Virus record (IMG/VR): IMGVR_UViG_3300025626_001148
Coordinates: 1 to 27,633 of that record
Length of the DNA stretch: 27,633 bases
Direction: 5' to 3' (one strand)
DNA from: a virus
The translations under genes were made by a program, and so were the position numbers. The notes under the pieces are model-generated. The model made no database searches, had not been told where the DNA came from, and saw only the letters and a list, made by a program, of their open reading frames with translations. This document shows positions 14,951 to 20,928 of the stretch, one piece after another. The stretch's first letter is position 1. Each line of letters begins with the position of its first letter.

Positions 14951-14992
14951 ATGAGTATATTTTACGCAGAACAAGAGAAGAAAGAACTATGA
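14951..14992 (+). CDS. Possible 13-residue leader peptide
   Basis: A short frame, MSIFYAEQEKKEL, begins at ATG 14951 and its TGA overlaps the ATG of the QueD-like gene (ATGA at 14989). It would couple translation of the next gene. No clear ribosome binding site precedes it, so it may be coincidence. Confidence 0.25.
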   Translation: MSIFYAEQEKKEL

Positions 14993-15387
14993 CAGAAGCA
15001 AGTAGAAGTATTTGGGTTACATTCCGCAAAGAAGGTGTACATATGTACCCTGGTGCTGACACTGACCCTAAACTAGCAACCGGCGATTGGGATGATGTAT
15101 CATTCCTTGGTATTCCACATCGTCATATTTTCCACTTTAAAGTTCGCATCGAAGTGTTTCACAACGATCGCGATATCGAATTCATTCAGTTTAAACGCTG
15201 GATGGAAAGATTGTATGCTGAAGTAGATAGCTCTACAGCAGTACTACAACTAGATCACAAGAGCTGCGAAATGATCGCAGATGACTTGTACAAAGAAATC
15301 TCTACAAAATATCCAGGCCGCTTTGTAGAGATTGATGTTGCCGAAGATGGCGAAAATGGCTGTTCTATTTTTTACCCCAAGTCATAA
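14989..15387 (+). CDS. Putative T-fold protein of the PTPS/QueD type (divergent)
   Basis: From ATG 14989 the product is 132 residues, typical of 6-pyruvoyl/6-carboxytetrahydropterin synthases. It has a first candidate zinc histidine (His18), then PHRHIFHFKVRIEVFH with His44 and His46 in the HxH motif, RDIEFIQFKRW (like the DF-x-x-LK segment), LQLDHKSC (Asp89, His90, as in LDH) and EDGENGC (Glu119, Cys125, as in the E-x-x-x-x-C ending). QueD turns dihydroneopterin triphosphate into carboxytetrahydropterin, the step between FolE and QueE. The catalytic cysteine usually found between the first His and HxH is missing. Homology is my inference from motif order. An in-frame start at 14935 is possible but has no leader. 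Confidence 0.55.
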   Translation: MTEASRSIWVTFRKEGVHMYPGADTDPKLATGDWDDVSFLGIPHRHIFHFKVRIEVFHNDRDIEFIQFKRWMERLYAEVDSSTAVLQLDHKSCEMIADDLYKEISTKYPGRFVEIDVAEDGENGCSIFYPKS

Positions 15388-15402
15388 CAAGAGGAATATA
15401 TT

Positions 15403-15642
15403 ATGACAATTGCTAACCCAGCAGTGAATAAAGTGTTTAACGATCTCGATCAATATCGTGATTATTGTCGTTTCGAAGGTAAAGTGTTTGACGAACGAGC
15501 ACTTTATAAGAAAGAAGATCCTAATTGGATTGCTTATCAAAAGTATCAAGGATGGTTGCGAGCAAAAGCACGTAACGGTGGAAAAGACTTCGTTCAACGT
15601 GATCGCCGTCCTAACCCACGTTTTAATAACAACCAAGGATAA
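15403..15642 (+). CDS. Small conserved phage protein
   Basis: This 79-residue protein has a GAGG ribosome binding site about 9 bases upstream of ATG 15403. It contains YRDYCRFEGKVFDERALY and then AYQKYQGWLRAKARN, with a basic, Asn-rich tail. I know this pattern from small proteins of marine T4-like phages. It is mainly helical and positively charged at the end, so nucleic-acid binding is possible. No function is established. It lies 15 bases after the QueD-like gene and 5 bases before the glycosyltransferase gene. Confidence 0.7.
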   Translation: MTIANPAVNKVFNDLDQYRDYCRFEGKVFDERALYKKEDPNWIAYQKYQGWLRAKARNGGKDFVQRDRRPNPRFNNNQG

Positions 15643-15647
15643 TAACT

Positions 15648-16703
15648 ATGACTATTCATATTGTAGACATCGAAGCAGTAGACACACGTTATACTAAGCA
15701 ATGGAAAGAACATCTTCCAGCGCAACTTCGGCGTGCTACTAATGAAGATGTAAAAGTTATTAGCGGTGGGGAAACGCCTCAGGCAACTACGCCTGGGGCT
15801 TTCCTTAACTTCGGTGGTACTAATGTTTATAAGAGTAAACAACTAGAAACTATCGGTGAAATGTTTTGTAAAGGTGAAGTAGAAGATGGAGATTATTTCC
15901 TATATACGGATGCGTGGAACCCAACTGTTATACAGTTGCGCTACATGGCTGAACTCCTTGGGGTCGACATTAGACTCGGCGGTCTTTGGCATGCTGGTAG
16001 TTATGATCCTCATGATTTCCTTGGTAGGCTAATTGGCGATAAGCCTTGGGTAAGACATGCAGAAATGTCAATGTATGAATGTTATGATGATAACTTTTAT
16101 GCTACTGACTTTCATATTGACTTGTTTACAGACACTATGATGGACAATTATGATGTTGACATGGACAAAGCAATTAAAGTAGGTTGGCCTATGGAGTATC
16201 TAAAGGATAGCTTAGTACAATATAAAGGTATGGAGAAGCGAGACTTGATCTTGTTTCCGCATCGTGTTGCTCCTGAGAAGCAAGTTGAAATCTTTAGAGA
16301 TCTTAAAGAGCGTTTGCCGCAATATGAATTTGTTGTTTGTCAAGAACAAGAACTTACAAAGAACGAATATCACAACTTGCTAAGTGAAGCAAAGATTGTA
16401 TTCTCAGCTAACCTACAAGAAACACTTGGTATTAGTTGGTACGAAGGTGCATTAGTTGATGCTATTCCCATGGTGCCTGATAGACTAAGCTACAGCGAAA
16501 TGGCACTACCTGAGTTTAAGTATCCAAGTGCGTGGACTGAAGACTATGATGCTTACTTGCACAACAGAGATAAAGTAATTGCACAAATTGTAAACTACAT
16601 GGAAAATTATGATGATTTACAAGTGTCTTTAGAAAAGCAACGTACTAAACTAAACAAAGAATTTTTTAGCGGAGCAGCATTGTATGACGCAATCAAAGGA
16701 TGA
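15648..16703 (+). CDS. GT-B fold glycosyltransferase (GT4-like)
   Basis: This 351-residue protein has an N-terminal domain of unclear type and a C-terminal GT-B donor domain. The latter shows DLILFPHRVAPEKQ (199-211) and AKIVFSANLQETLGISWYEG (248-267), which holds the EX7E pair (Glu258, Glu266) typical of retaining GT4 enzymes. It would transfer a sugar from a nucleotide donor. Candidate targets are phage DNA, virion proteins or host surface glycans, and the sequence does not choose. The ribosome binding site is AAGGA. A terminator-like hairpin lies inside the gene at 15776. It overlaps the next gene by 20 bases. Confidence 0.8.
   Translation: MTIHIVDIEAVDTRYTKQWKEHLPAQLRRATNEDVKVISGGETPQATTPGAFLNFGGTNVYKSKQLETIGEMFCKGEVEDGDYFLYTDAWNPTVIQLRYMAELLGVDIRLGGLWHAGSYDPHDFLGRLIGDKPWVRHAEMSMYECYDDNFYATDFHIDLFTDTMMDNYDVDMDKAIKVGWPMEYLKDSLVQYKGMEKRDLILFPHRVAPEKQVEIFRDLKERLPQYEFVVCQEQELTKNEYHNLLSEAKIVFSANLQETLGISWYEGALVDAIPMVPDRLSYSEMALPEFKYPSAWTEDYDAYLHNRDKVIAQIVNYMENYDDLQVSLEKQRTKLNKEFFSGAALYDAIKG
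15776..15802 (+). terminator. Terminator-like hairpin inside the glycosyltransferase gene
   Basis: GCCTCAGGC (15776-15784) pairs with GCCTGGGGC (15791-15799) over 9 bp including one G-U, with a 6-base loop, followed by TTTCC. It is GC-rich for this window and lies about 130 bases into the gene. It may reduce transcription of distal genes, or may be coding coincidence. Confidence 0.4.
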
Positions 16704-17046
16704 CAATGAATATACAATCGATTTGTCTAATATGAACGGAACTACGGATACCATTACTATCACTGGCACAAATGATATGGATAACCCTTGGGTATCTGTA
16801 GGAGATATAACAACATCAACTATTGATATTGATAGTATAATAAGCAGCAATGATAATATTACGTTTGATTGGGATAATATTAATATTACACCTACACTAT
16901 GGCAAGACACTTTGCCTGATGTAGACACTGTTAATAAAATGTGTAAAGAATATCCAGCACTTGCAAAAGCATACGAAAACTTTCAAACTGTATATAAGCT
17001 AGTTGAACAAGATTACAAAGGCAAACAAGAGGACAACGACCTATGA
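16684..17046 (+). CDS. Acidic Thr/Asp/Ile-rich phage protein
   Basis: This 120-residue protein starts at ATG 16684, inside the end of the glycosyltransferase gene. Its first two-thirds is low-complexity and rich in Asp, Thr, Ile and Asn (DTITITGTNDMD, DIDSIISSND). The C-terminus is a more regular helix, DTVNKMCKEYPALAKAYENF, that I recognise from marine phage hypotheticals. It is very acidic. Function unknown. It overlaps the next gene by 4 bases (ATGA). Confidence 0.7.
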   Translation: MTQSKDDNEYTIDLSNMNGTTDTITITGTNDMDNPWVSVGDITTSTIDIDSIISSNDNITFDWDNINITPTLWQDTLPDVDTVNKMCKEYPALAKAYENFQTVYKLVEQDYKGKQEDNDL

Positions 17047-17231
17047 GCATGAATCATGACGCAAAGCCTAAAGACGAAGAACTCGAGCGCATGAAGGCAG
17101 AGTTTCTTGCTAAGGGCGGAGAGGTTACTAAAGGTAAAACCAAAGCTATGCCCAGTGAACTTGGTATTAGTAACAATCAATGGAACAACAAACTTACTAA
17201 AGCAGAAAAAGATGCAAAGGCAGGCAAATGA
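17043..17231 (+). CDS. Small basic hypothetical phage protein
   Basis: This 62-residue, lysine-rich, hydrophilic protein contains ELERMKAEFLAKGGEVTKGK and ELGISNNQWNNKLTKAEKD. It resembles small proteins often seen in marine T4-like phages. It starts and ends in ATGA overlaps, so its translation is coupled on both sides. A second in-frame ATG at 17049 is an alternative start. No function recognised. Confidence 0.65.
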   Translation: MSMNHDAKPKDEELERMKAEFLAKGGEVTKGKTKAMPSELGISNNQWNNKLTKAEKDAKAGK

Positions 17232-17788
17232 TTAAAAAACATTACTACAGCTGGCAAGACGTTGAGAACGCTTGCACTAACATTGCACTACAAATGTACA
17301 AAGATGCATGGCGTCCTGATTACATTGTAGGTATTACACGGGGCGGCAACATTCCTGCTACTATTTTATCTAATATGTTAGGTGTACGTTGTGAGGCATT
17401 GAAAGTAAGTTTGCGGGACGATGAGCAAGGTCCTGAAAGTAACTTTTGGATGGCAGAAGATGCATTTGGTTATATTCCTCTAGAAGAACAAGAAACTTGT
17501 CGCTGGGATAATAAAATACGCAAAAACATTCTTATTGTAGATGACATCAACGATACTGGTGCTACGTTTAACTGGATTAAACAGGACTGGATGAGCAGTT
17601 GTTTACCTAATGAAGACAACGCTTGGAATAGTGTTTGGAACGGCGACATAGCAAATGTAAGATTTGCAACTATTACAGAAAATTTAAGTAGCAACTTCGG
17701 CAATGTACGATACAGTGTACACGAAGTTAACAAAGCAGAAGAAGATGTTTGGCTAATTTACCCTTGGGAAAATGTAGGCGAATATTAA
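17228..17788 (+). CDS. Purine-type phosphoribosyltransferase
   Basis: This 186-residue type I phosphoribosyltransferase has GITRGGNIPATILSNMLG (35-52) and the PRPP-binding loop ILIVDDINDTGATF (101-114). These enzymes join a base to PRPP, or regulate transcription in a few cases. The order (an RGG motif, then DD-x-x-D-TG) is closest to the hypoxanthine/xanthine-guanine group. In this context it could salvage guanine for GTP supply to FolE. Handling a deazapurine base is only a speculation. It starts with an ATGA overlap and ends a tight gene string; 20 bases separate it from the next gene. Confidence 0.87.
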   Translation: MIKKHYYSWQDVENACTNIALQMYKDAWRPDYIVGITRGGNIPATILSNMLGVRCEALKVSLRDDEQGPESNFWMAEDAFGYIPLEEQETCRWDNKIRKNILIVDDINDTGATFNWIKQDWMSSCLPNEDNAWNSVWNGDIANVRFATITENLSSNFGNVRYSVHEVNKAEEDVWLIYPWENVGEY

Positions 17789-17808
17789 ATCATATAAAAG
17801 GAAAGGAA

Positions 17809-18015
17809 ATGATTTTGAAAGAACAGTTAGTAAAAGCAGCACGTATGCATGCCGAAGGTGAACTCGAAAGAGCAAAGACTAACATTATGGTGTATATGAA
17901 TCAAAGTGTAGGTATTGGTGAACACAGCGACATTGTAGAAGCTATTCAGGAAGAACTTGACAAGATGGCAAGTGCAACTGATCGTATTGAAATGTTAGAA
18001 AAATATTTTTCATAA
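17809..18015 (+). CDS. Small conserved helical phage protein
   Basis: I choose ATG 17809, which follows AAGGAAAGG, over an upstream in-frame start at 17749 inside the previous gene. The 68-residue product includes AARMHAEGELERAKTNIMVY, then SVGIGEHSDIVEAIQEEL and a final MLEKYF. I recognise this arrangement from marine T4-like phages; it has no assigned function. It is helical and acidic. The folE promoter starts immediately after its stop. Confidence 0.78.
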   Translation: MILKEQLVKAARMHAEGELERAKTNIMVYMNQSVGIGEHSDIVEAIQEELDKMASATDRIEMLEKYFS

Positions 18016-18020
18016 TATAC

Positions 18021-18049
18021 TTGACAAAAGCCTAAATATATGGTATACT
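18021..18049 (+). promoter_or_regulatory. Sigma70 promoter of the folE-queE-metK operon
   Basis: TTGACA (18021-18026), a 17-base spacer and TATACT (18044-18049) lie 57 bases before the folE start. The spacer shares CTAAATATAT (18032-18041) in the same register as the dsbA promoter. A 12-bp inverted repeat overlaps the -10 and the expected start site. Confidence 0.88.
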
Positions 18050-18070
18050 TATAATATGAGTGTACCATAT
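18038..18070. promoter_or_regulatory. Operator-like inverted repeat over the folE promoter
   Basis: Arms 18038-18049 (ATATGGTATACT) and 18059-18070 (AGTGTACCATAT) are complementary at 11 of 12 positions, with a 9-base spacer. The left arm contains the -10 hexamer and the spacer contains the expected transcription start. This placement suits a repressor site. It could also form an RNA hairpin in read-through transcripts from upstream. Confidence 0.5.
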
Positions 18071-18105
18071 TTTATGACATCCTCGTCAATAACTCGGAGA
18101 AATAA

Positions 18106-18795
18106 ATGACAAAAAAACTATACGAAAAAATTACCGAACAACTGCAAGCAGACGGCAAAAGATATTGGGCTGGCGATAACATCTCAGACTATGTTGATAC
18201 CGAAACAAAATATCTTCTCATTGACGAAGCATCAGAAGCATTTGAAACTGTACTTGACACACTGCTGATTGATCGACACAATGATCCTAACTCAAAAGGT
18301 ACAGCACGTCGACTGGCTAAAATGTACTTTAATGAGATTATGGCAGGACGTTACGACTATCGTCCAGATGCAACTGCATTTCCTAATGATAGTGCCGATC
18401 GCTATGAAGGTATGCTTGTGGTACGCTCAGAGCTAAAGAGCATGTGTTCGCATCATCACCAGCCAGTCACAGGCGTAGCATATATTGGTATTATTGCAGC
18501 AGAAAAACTTATTGGTCTTAGCAAGTATACACGTATTGCACAGTGGTGCGCTCGACGTGGCACACTTCAAGAAGAACTTGCAAATGATATTGCACGTGAA
18601 ATTAAAGCAGCAACTGGTGCAGAACATCTAGGTGTTTACATTCAAGCAACACACGGGTGTTGTGAGAATCGTGGCATTATGGCAGCTAGCAGTCTTACAC
18701 AAACTACTGTACTACGTGGTGCATTTAAAGATGATGTAGGCACAAAGAAAGAGTTCTTTGACAACATCAAACTACAACAGGAGTTTAGCTGCTAA
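18106..18795 (+). CDS. folE: GTP cyclohydrolase I
   Basis: FolE opens the GTP ring to give 7,8-dihydroneopterin triphosphate, the first step of both folate and 7-deazaguanine synthesis. In this 229-residue protein the zinc and active-site block is MCSHHHQPVTGVAYIGI (Cys114, His117), followed by LIGLSKYTRIAQWCARRGTLQEEL (135-158) and GVYIQATHGCCENRGI (176-191, with Cys185 the likely third zinc ligand). These match the family blocks CEHHxxPxxG, GLSKxxRxxxxxARRxQxQExL and HxCxxxRG. A CGGAG lies upstream of the ATG. It begins an operon with queE (TAATG overlap) and metK. The context favours deazaguanine over folate synthesis. Confidence 0.95.
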   Translation: MTKKLYEKITEQLQADGKRYWAGDNISDYVDTETKYLLIDEASEAFETVLDTLLIDRHNDPNSKGTARRLAKMYFNEIMAGRYDYRPDATAFPNDSADRYEGMLVVRSELKSMCSHHHQPVTGVAYIGIIAAEKLIGLSKYTRIAQWCARRGTLQEELANDIAREIKAATGAEHLGVYIQATHGCCENRGIMAASSLTQTTVLRGAFKDDVGTKKEFFDNIKLQQEFSC

Positions 18796-19751
18796 TGGAG
18801 GCACCAGTATTTGAAAAAGGTTATCCGTCGTATGAAGCAGTTAACAGAAAGCCAGCAATGAAACTAAGATATAGTGAAGCATTTTATAGCGTACAAGGCG
18901 AAGGCAAGTTTGTAGGAGTACCTAGTGTATTCCTACGCACATTCGGTTGTAACTTCCGTTGCATGAACTTTGGTACAGATGAAAAACGTAATCGTACAGA
19001 GTTACACGCAGATGGTATTAGATATAATGCAGAAGTAAAAGATTTAATTGATGCAAAGGTACACGAAACAACCGAAAAATTTGAAGACTTGCCTATTATA
19101 CACACAGGCTGCGATACATACGCAAGTATCTATCCCGAGTTTAAACATTTTAATAGACAAGCAACAGTTGAAGAAGTAGTTGAGCATCTGTTATCACTCA
19201 CACCTAACGGTAAGTGGGTACAAGAAAATGGACAGGATGTACATCTTATCCTCACAGGCGGAGAGCCGTTGTTAGCGTGGCAACGACTTTACGTAGAACT
19301 ATTCGAACATCCACGCATGAGAGACTTAAAAAATGTTACATTTGAAACAAACACTACACAACCTTTACACAACGATTTCTATAACTATCTTAACACTCAA
19401 GACAGATTTACAGTCACTTGGAGTTGTTCCCCAAAACTTAGCGTTAGCGGAGAACCTTGGGAAACTGCTATATTGCCTGATGTTGCTCGCGAGTATAGCC
19501 TTGTTGACGGTAGCGACATGTATCTCAAGTTTGTTGTCGCTACTCAAGGTGACTTTGATGAAGTCGAAAGAGCTGTGGAGGCTTATAGAAATGCCGGGGT
19601 ACAATGTCCGGTATACCTTATGCCGCTGGGCGGACGCAGTGAAGAATACGCCCTTAATGTTAAAGACGTGGCAGAAGCGTGTATGGCCAAAGGATGGAGA
19701 TTCACTCCCCGACTCCACATTAGCCTATTCGGAAATGCCTGGGGCACTTGA
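18795..19751 (+). CDS. queE: 7-carboxy-7-deazaguanine synthase, radical SAM (variant cluster motif)
   Basis: QueE uses SAM, Mg2+ and a reduced [4Fe-4S] cluster to make 7-carboxy-7-deazaguanine from carboxytetrahydropterin. This 318-residue protein shows FYSVQGEGKFVGVPSVFLR (QGEG at 34-37), GCNFRC (Cys52, Cys56), TGCDTYAS (Cys106), LTGGEPLL (153-160), FETNTT (183-188) and SPKLS (212-216). In standard QueE the third cysteine follows the second by two residues (CxxCDT). Here about 49 residues intervene, giving CX3CX49C, with Phe59 at the usual place. It is longer than bacterial QueE (about 210-250). Start ATG 18795 overlaps the folE stop; an ATG at 18858 is an alternative. Confidence 0.9.
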   Translation: MEAPVFEKGYPSYEAVNRKPAMKLRYSEAFYSVQGEGKFVGVPSVFLRTFGCNFRCMNFGTDEKRNRTELHADGIRYNAEVKDLIDAKVHETTEKFEDLPIIHTGCDTYASIYPEFKHFNRQATVEEVVEHLLSLTPNGKWVQENGQDVHLILTGGEPLLAWQRLYVELFEHPRMRDLKNVTFETNTTQPLHNDFYNYLNTQDRFTVTWSCSPKLSVSGEPWETAILPDVAREYSLVDGSDMYLKFVVATQGDFDEVERAVEAYRNAGVQCPVYLMPLGGRSEEYALNVKDVAEACMAKGWRFTPRLHISLFGNAWGT

Positions 19752-19842
19752 TCAAGTGCAAAAAGAAAAACTTGATAAGGCAATGCAAGCACCTATTAAC
19801 AAAAACTTAGACGAAGAACTAAGACAAAAAGGACTAATATGA
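19735..19842 (+). CDS. Possible 35-residue protein between queE and metK
   Basis: An open frame from ATG 19735 overlaps the end of queE by 17 bases and ends in an ATGA overlap with metK. It encodes MPGALDQVQKEKLDKAMQAP and a charged helical tail ending LDEELRQKGLI. It fills the 87-base gap exactly and would couple queE to metK translation. There is no strong ribosome binding site. A longer upstream extension of this frame lies wholly inside queE and is probably not used. Confidence 0.45.
   Translation: MPGALDQVQKEKLDKAMQAPINKNLDEELRQKGLI
19744..19759. repeat. 16-bp perfect palindrome over the queE stop codon
   Basis: GCACTTGATCAAGTGC reads the same on both strands and contains the queE TGA (19749-19751). 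As RNA it can form a 6-bp stem with a GATC loop, followed by an A-rich rather than U-rich run. It is not a terminator; a binding site or mRNA element is possible. Confidence 0.4.
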
Positions 19843-20927
19843 ATCACATTTTTACAAGCGAATCAGTAAGTGACGGACACCCAGATAAGGTAGCAGATCA
19901 AATATCTGATGCGCTTGTTGATGCTGGATTAGCCGCAGGCGATACAACAACAAGAGTAGCAGTTGAAACACTAGTAACTACCAATATGGTTACTCTAGCA
20001 GGAGAAGTTAAGAACTTTAATGTAACTAGAGATGAAGTAGAAAACATTGTTCGAAACAAAGTTAAAGAAATTGGCTACGATCAGAATGGATTTTCTTGGC
20101 ACAAGTTAAAGTTATATAATGAAATACATGAACAAAGTGCAGACATTGCACTAGGTACAGACGACTTTGGTGCAGGAGATCAAGGACTTATGTTTGGTTA
20201 TGCTTGCAATCATACCGATAGTATGATGCCTGCACCTATTCATTACAGTCACAAGATACTAGAAAATTTAAAAGCAAAGCGTGGTAATGTATTAGGTCCT
20301 GATGCTAAGAGTCAAGTAAGTGTCGAGTACAATGGCGCAAGACGTGAAGGTGTTATCAAACGTATTGATCAAATTGTGGTTAGCACACAGCACACAGAAG
20401 GTTGTATAGAAGAAGCAAGACATTTGTGTAAACTTGCAGCAATGGAAGAACTAGGAAACTTAATTGATGAAAACACTGTATGGCATCTTAATCCTACTGG
20501 TAACTTTGTTATTGGTGGTCCTGATGGTGATAGCGGTCTTACTGGACGTAAAATTATTGTGGACACTTATGGTGGTTTTGCTCCTCATGGTGGCGGTGCG
20601 TTTAGTGGCAAAGATCCAACAAAAGTCGACCGAAGTGCAGCCTACATGGCACGATGGCTTGCCAAAAATGTAGTAGCAGATGAAATGGCAGACTGGTGTA
20701 ACATACAACTAAGTTACGCTATTGGTGTTAAGCAACCTACAAGCATTTATGTTGATTCAAATGGACACAATCGCAGTATTGAAAAGTTTATTCGAAACGA
20801 GATTGATCTAAGTCCAAAAGGAATCATTGACAGATTTGACTTATTCAACTATACTAATTATAGTAACAATTGTACTTACGGACACTTTGGTGACAAAGAT
20901 GTGCCTTGGGAAAGGATAGGATGGTAA
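19839..20927 (+). CDS. metK: S-adenosylmethionine synthetase
   Basis: MetK makes SAM from ATP and methionine. This 362-residue protein has all main family blocks: SDGHPDKVADQISDA (11-25), DFGAGDQGLMFG (109-120), IGGPDGDSGLTGRKIIVDTYGG (225-246) and HGGGAFSGKDPTKVDRSAAY (250-269). Length is slightly under the usual 380-400. It shares the folE-queE operon, and SAM is the cosubstrate of QueE, so a supply role is likely. Phage DNA methylation is another use, but no methyltransferase is seen here. It appears intact and full length. Its 3' end contains a promoter for the next gene. Confidence 0.97.
   Translation: MNHIFTSESVSDGHPDKVADQISDALVDAGLAAGDTTTRVAVETLVTTNMVTLAGEVKNFNVTRDEVENIVRNKVKEIGYDQNGFSWHKLKLYNEIHEQSADIALGTDDFGAGDQGLMFGYACNHTDSMMPAPIHYSHKILENLKAKRGNVLGPDAKSQVSVEYNGARREGVIKRIDQIVVSTQHTEGCIEEARHLCKLAAMEELGNLIDENTVWHLNPTGNFVIGGPDGDSGLTGRKIIVDTYGGFAPHGGGAFSGKDPTKVDRSAAYMARWLAKNVVADEMADWCNIQLSYAIGVKQPTSIYVDSNGHNRSIEKFIRNEIDLSPKGIIDRFDLFNYTNYSNNCTYGHFGDKDVPWERIGW
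20827..20855 (+). promoter_or_regulatory. Sigma70 promoter in the 3' end of metK
   Basis: TTGACA (20827-20832), a 17-base spacer and TATACT (20850-20855). It lies about 75 bases before the gene at 20929 and allows expression separate from the folE operon. Confidence 0.7.
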
Positions 20928-20928
20928 T

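Noticed and set aside
15458-15697. Second + strand frame overlapping the small gene at 15403 and the glycosyltransferase start
   Set aside because: It is an out-of-frame shadow of two better-supported genes and has no ribosome binding site.
18050-18105. preQ1/preQ0 riboswitch in the folE leader
   Set aside because: The leader is only about 50 bases and lacks the small GC hairpin and A-rich tail pairing of known preQ1 aptamers. The inverted repeat overlaps the promoter and is better explained as a DNA operator.
19333-19734. Long out-of-frame open frame inside queE
   Set aside because: It runs in another frame within a well-supported queE gene and its translation has no recognisable pattern. 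Only its last 35 codons, which leave queE and couple to metK, are kept.
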